This document shows positions 62,424 to 64,000 of a DNA stretch of 64,000 bases, in pieces (the stretch's first letter is position 1; each line of letters begins with the position of its first letter). The notes below the pieces were generated by a model, which saw only the letters and a program-made list of their open reading frames with translations, was not told the origin of the DNA and searched no databases. Origin of the DNA: Craurococcus roseus (GTDB lineage Bacteria > Pseudomonadota > Alphaproteobacteria > Acetobacterales > Acetobacteraceae); the NCBI RefSeq assembly GCF_039523795.1, contig NZ_BAAAFZ010000007.1, positions 62,001-126,000 of the forward strand. Reading direction: 5' to 3'. A program made the translations under genes and the position numbers.

Positions 62424-64000
62424 ATGCACATCGCGCCCCAGGACCGACGCGCTCCCCCATCCCCGTCTGGCGCGGCGGCGGTTCCGGATTCGGCGGGCGA
62501 GAACCTGTGGCGGAGCGACCCGGCCTTCGCGCGGCTGCTGCCGCTCTACCTGCCGGCCGACCTGCTGGCGGTGCTGCTGCCGCGGCTCGACCGGCTGGGC
62601 GCGCTGGCGGGGGGCGAACTGGACCGGCTCGCCGGCACGGCCGACCGCAACCCGCCCGTGCTGCGCCATCGCAACCGCCGGGGCGAGGATGCGGAGGCGG
62701 TCGAGTACCACCCGGCCTACCGCGAGATGGAGCGCATCGCCTTCGGCGAGTTGGGCTTGGCGGCGATGAGCCATCGGGCGGGGGTGTTCGGCTGGCCGGC
62801 GCCGCTGCCGCCGGCGGCGAAGTACGCCTTCACCTTCCTGTTCGCGCAGGCCGAGTTCGGGTTGCTCTGCCCGGTCAGCATGACGGACAGCTTGGCGCGG
62901 ACGCTCCGCCGCTTCGGCGACCCGGCGCTGGTGGAGCGCTACCTGCCGCTGCTCGCCAGCCAGGACCTCGACGCGCTGCACCAGGGCGCGATGTTCATGA
63001 CGGAACAGGGCGCGGGGTCGGACATCGCGGCGACCGCCGTTTCCGCTTCGCCGCGTGCGGATGGGACTTGGGCGCTCACCGGGGACAAGTGGTTCTGTTC
63101 CAACGCGGACGCGGAGCTGGCGCTGGTGCTGGCGCGGGTGGAGGGCGGGCCGCCGGGCCTCGCCGGCGTGGCGCTGTTCCTCTTGCCGCGCGTCCTGCCG
63201 GACGGCTCGGCCAACGCGTTCCGGATCGTGCGGCTGAAGGACAAGCTCGGCACCCGCTCCATGGCGAGCGGCGAAGTGCGGCTGGAGGGCGCGGCCGCGT
63301 GGCTGGTCGGCGAGCCGGGCGCCGGCTTCAAGCAGATGGCGGACATGGTGAACAACTCGCGCCTGTCCAACGCCGTGCGCTCGGCGGGCATGATGCGGCG
63401 GGCGGTGTCCGAGGCGCTGTTCTTGGCGCGGCGGCGCGTGGCGTTCGGGAAGCGCCTCGTCGAGATGCCGCTGATGCGGCGGCAGCTCGCCAAGATGCTG
63501 CTGCGCGCGGAGCAGGCGCGGACGATGGTGTTCCAGACCGCCGAGGCGCTGCGCCGCTCGGACGCGGGCGAGCCGGGCGCCTACCCGCTGCTCCGCATCC
63601 TGACGCCGCTGGTCAAGTTCCGCGCCTGCCGGGACGCGAGGACGGTCGCGGGCGACGCGATGGAGGTGCGGGGCGGCTGCGGCTACATCGAGGAATGGCC
63701 GGAGCCGCGGCTGCTGCGCGACTCGCACCTCGGCAGCATCTGGGAGGGCACGAGCAGCATCGTCGCGCTCGACGTGCTGCGGGCGGCGCGGCGGGAAGGC
63801 GGGCTGGACGCGCTCGCCGCCCACTTCCGCGGGCTGCTGGCGGAGGCGCCGATGGAGGGGGCCGCGGAGGCGTTCGGGCGCACGGCGGCGCTGGCGGGGC
63901 GGGCGCAGGACGACCCGGCCCTGGCCCGCGCGGCGGCGAGCGGCCTGTACCACGCGGCGAGCGCGGCGGGCATGGCGTGGGAGGCGGCGCGCACGGGCGA
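62424..64000 (+). CDS. AidB-like acyl-CoA dehydrogenase (partial, runs off the window)
   Basis: At least 525 residues, open to the right edge. The N-terminal extension (LWRSDPAFARLLPLYLP) and EYHPAYREMERIAFGELGL are typical of AidB and isovaleryl-CoA dehydrogenase-like proteins. The FAD/substrate motifs are MFMTEQGAGSDIAAT, TGDKWFCSNADAELALVLAR, NNSRLSNAVRSAG and WEGTSSIVALDVLRAA. AidB binds DNA and is part of the adaptive response to alkylation; here no ada or alk gene adjoins it. GGGAGG precedes the ATG. Confidence 0.92.
   Translation, partial: MHIAPQDRRAPPSPSGAAAVPDSAGENLWRSDPAFARLLPLYLPADLLAVLLPRLDRLGALAGGELDRLAGTADRNPPVLRHRNRRGEDAEAVEYHPAYREMERIAFGELGLAAMSHRAGVFGWPAPLPPAAKYAFTFLFAQAEFGLLCPVSMTDSLARTLRRFGDPALVERYLPLLASQDLDALHQGAMFMTEQGAGSDIAATAVSASPRADGTWALTGDKWFCSNADAELALVLARVEGGPPGLAGVALFLLPRVLPDGSANAFRIVRLKDKLGTRSMASGEVRLEGAAAWLVGEPGAGFKQMADMVNNSRLSNAVRSAGMMRRAVSEALFLARRRVAFGKRLVEMPLMRRQLAKMLLRAEQARTMVFQTAEALRRSDAGEPGAYPLLRILTPLVKFRACRDARTVAGDAMEVRGGCGYIEEWPEPRLLRDSHLGSIWEGTSSIVALDVLRAARREGGLDALAAHFRGLLAEAPMEGAAEAFGRTAALAGRAQDDPALARAAASGLYHAASAAGMAWEAARTG

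Overview
The window reads as a chromosomal segment of a high-GC alphaproteobacterium, most likely a member of the Acetobacteraceae close to Roseomonas. This is inferred from the very GC-rich coding bias, the Rhodobacter-type smo/mtlK polyol operon, a Bug/TctC binding protein and the overall gene mix; no rRNA or phylogenetic marker is present to prove it. Two runs of N (14270-14290 and 60513-60564) show that it is a scaffolded draft. The base set is chromosomal housekeeping and catabolic genes, with a short, AT-richer accessory patch at about 49.2-51.4 kb.

Left part (1-12 kb): a tRNA-Glu(CTC) precedes a minus-strand benzoate/catechol operon. Read in the direction of transcription it runs: a Bfd-like [2Fe-2S] protein, benABCD, catA, catB, catC, an AAHS-type MFS importer, a BKACE (DUF849) enzyme and a Tat-exported M20D amidohydrolase. 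A BenM/CatM-type LysR gene is divergent, with an ATAC-N7-GTAT operator overlapping its own ribosome binding site. The pathway runs from benzoate to 3-oxoadipate enol-lactone. No catD or pcaIJF is present, and the BKACE could supply the last carbon-carbon cleavage by another route.

12-22.7 kb: a sorbitol/mannitol/arabitol operon (mannitol dehydrogenase, binding protein, two permeases, ATPase, PfkB sugar kinase, xylulokinase, polyol SDR) stands under a divergent ROK repressor. It is followed by the frameshifted stump of a second sugar ABC ATPase.

22.7-31.5 kb: a CYTH phosphatase-like protein and a glycan block. The block holds a 1450-residue methyltransferase/coiled-coil/GT4/GT2/methyltransferase fusion, a tandem GT2 protein and RfbC. 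A short hibernation factor and an orphan Pvc16/DUF4255 protein follow.

31.6-42.7 kb: the least conventional part. It contains a degenerate PEP-carboxylase homologue, a secreted unknown, an M15 peptidase with a peptidoglycan-binding domain and an intracellular-looking subtilase. It also has a stand-alone 84-residue protein that resembles the subtilase's own prodomain, a 500-residue protein built of two alternating repeat modules, an unknown 262-residue protein, and a tandem pair of DUF2171 proteins, one with a poly-glutamine start.

42.8-64 kb: NAD synthetase, a cysteine hydrolase, Bpt N-end-rule transferase, a penicillin-acylase-type Ntn hydrolase, a frameshifted transposase, a BrnTA toxin-antitoxin pair with a clear operator, an antitoxin remnant, TctC, a NUDIX protein overlapping a small membrane protein tail-to-tail, PhoX, a cupin resembling bacterial Mn hydroxynitrile lyases, a DUF892 protein, a manganese catalase interrupted by an amber codon at position 9, a rhodanese-ChrB/ChrA chromate pair, a PhzF protein, and an AidB-like acyl-CoA dehydrogenase that runs off the right edge.
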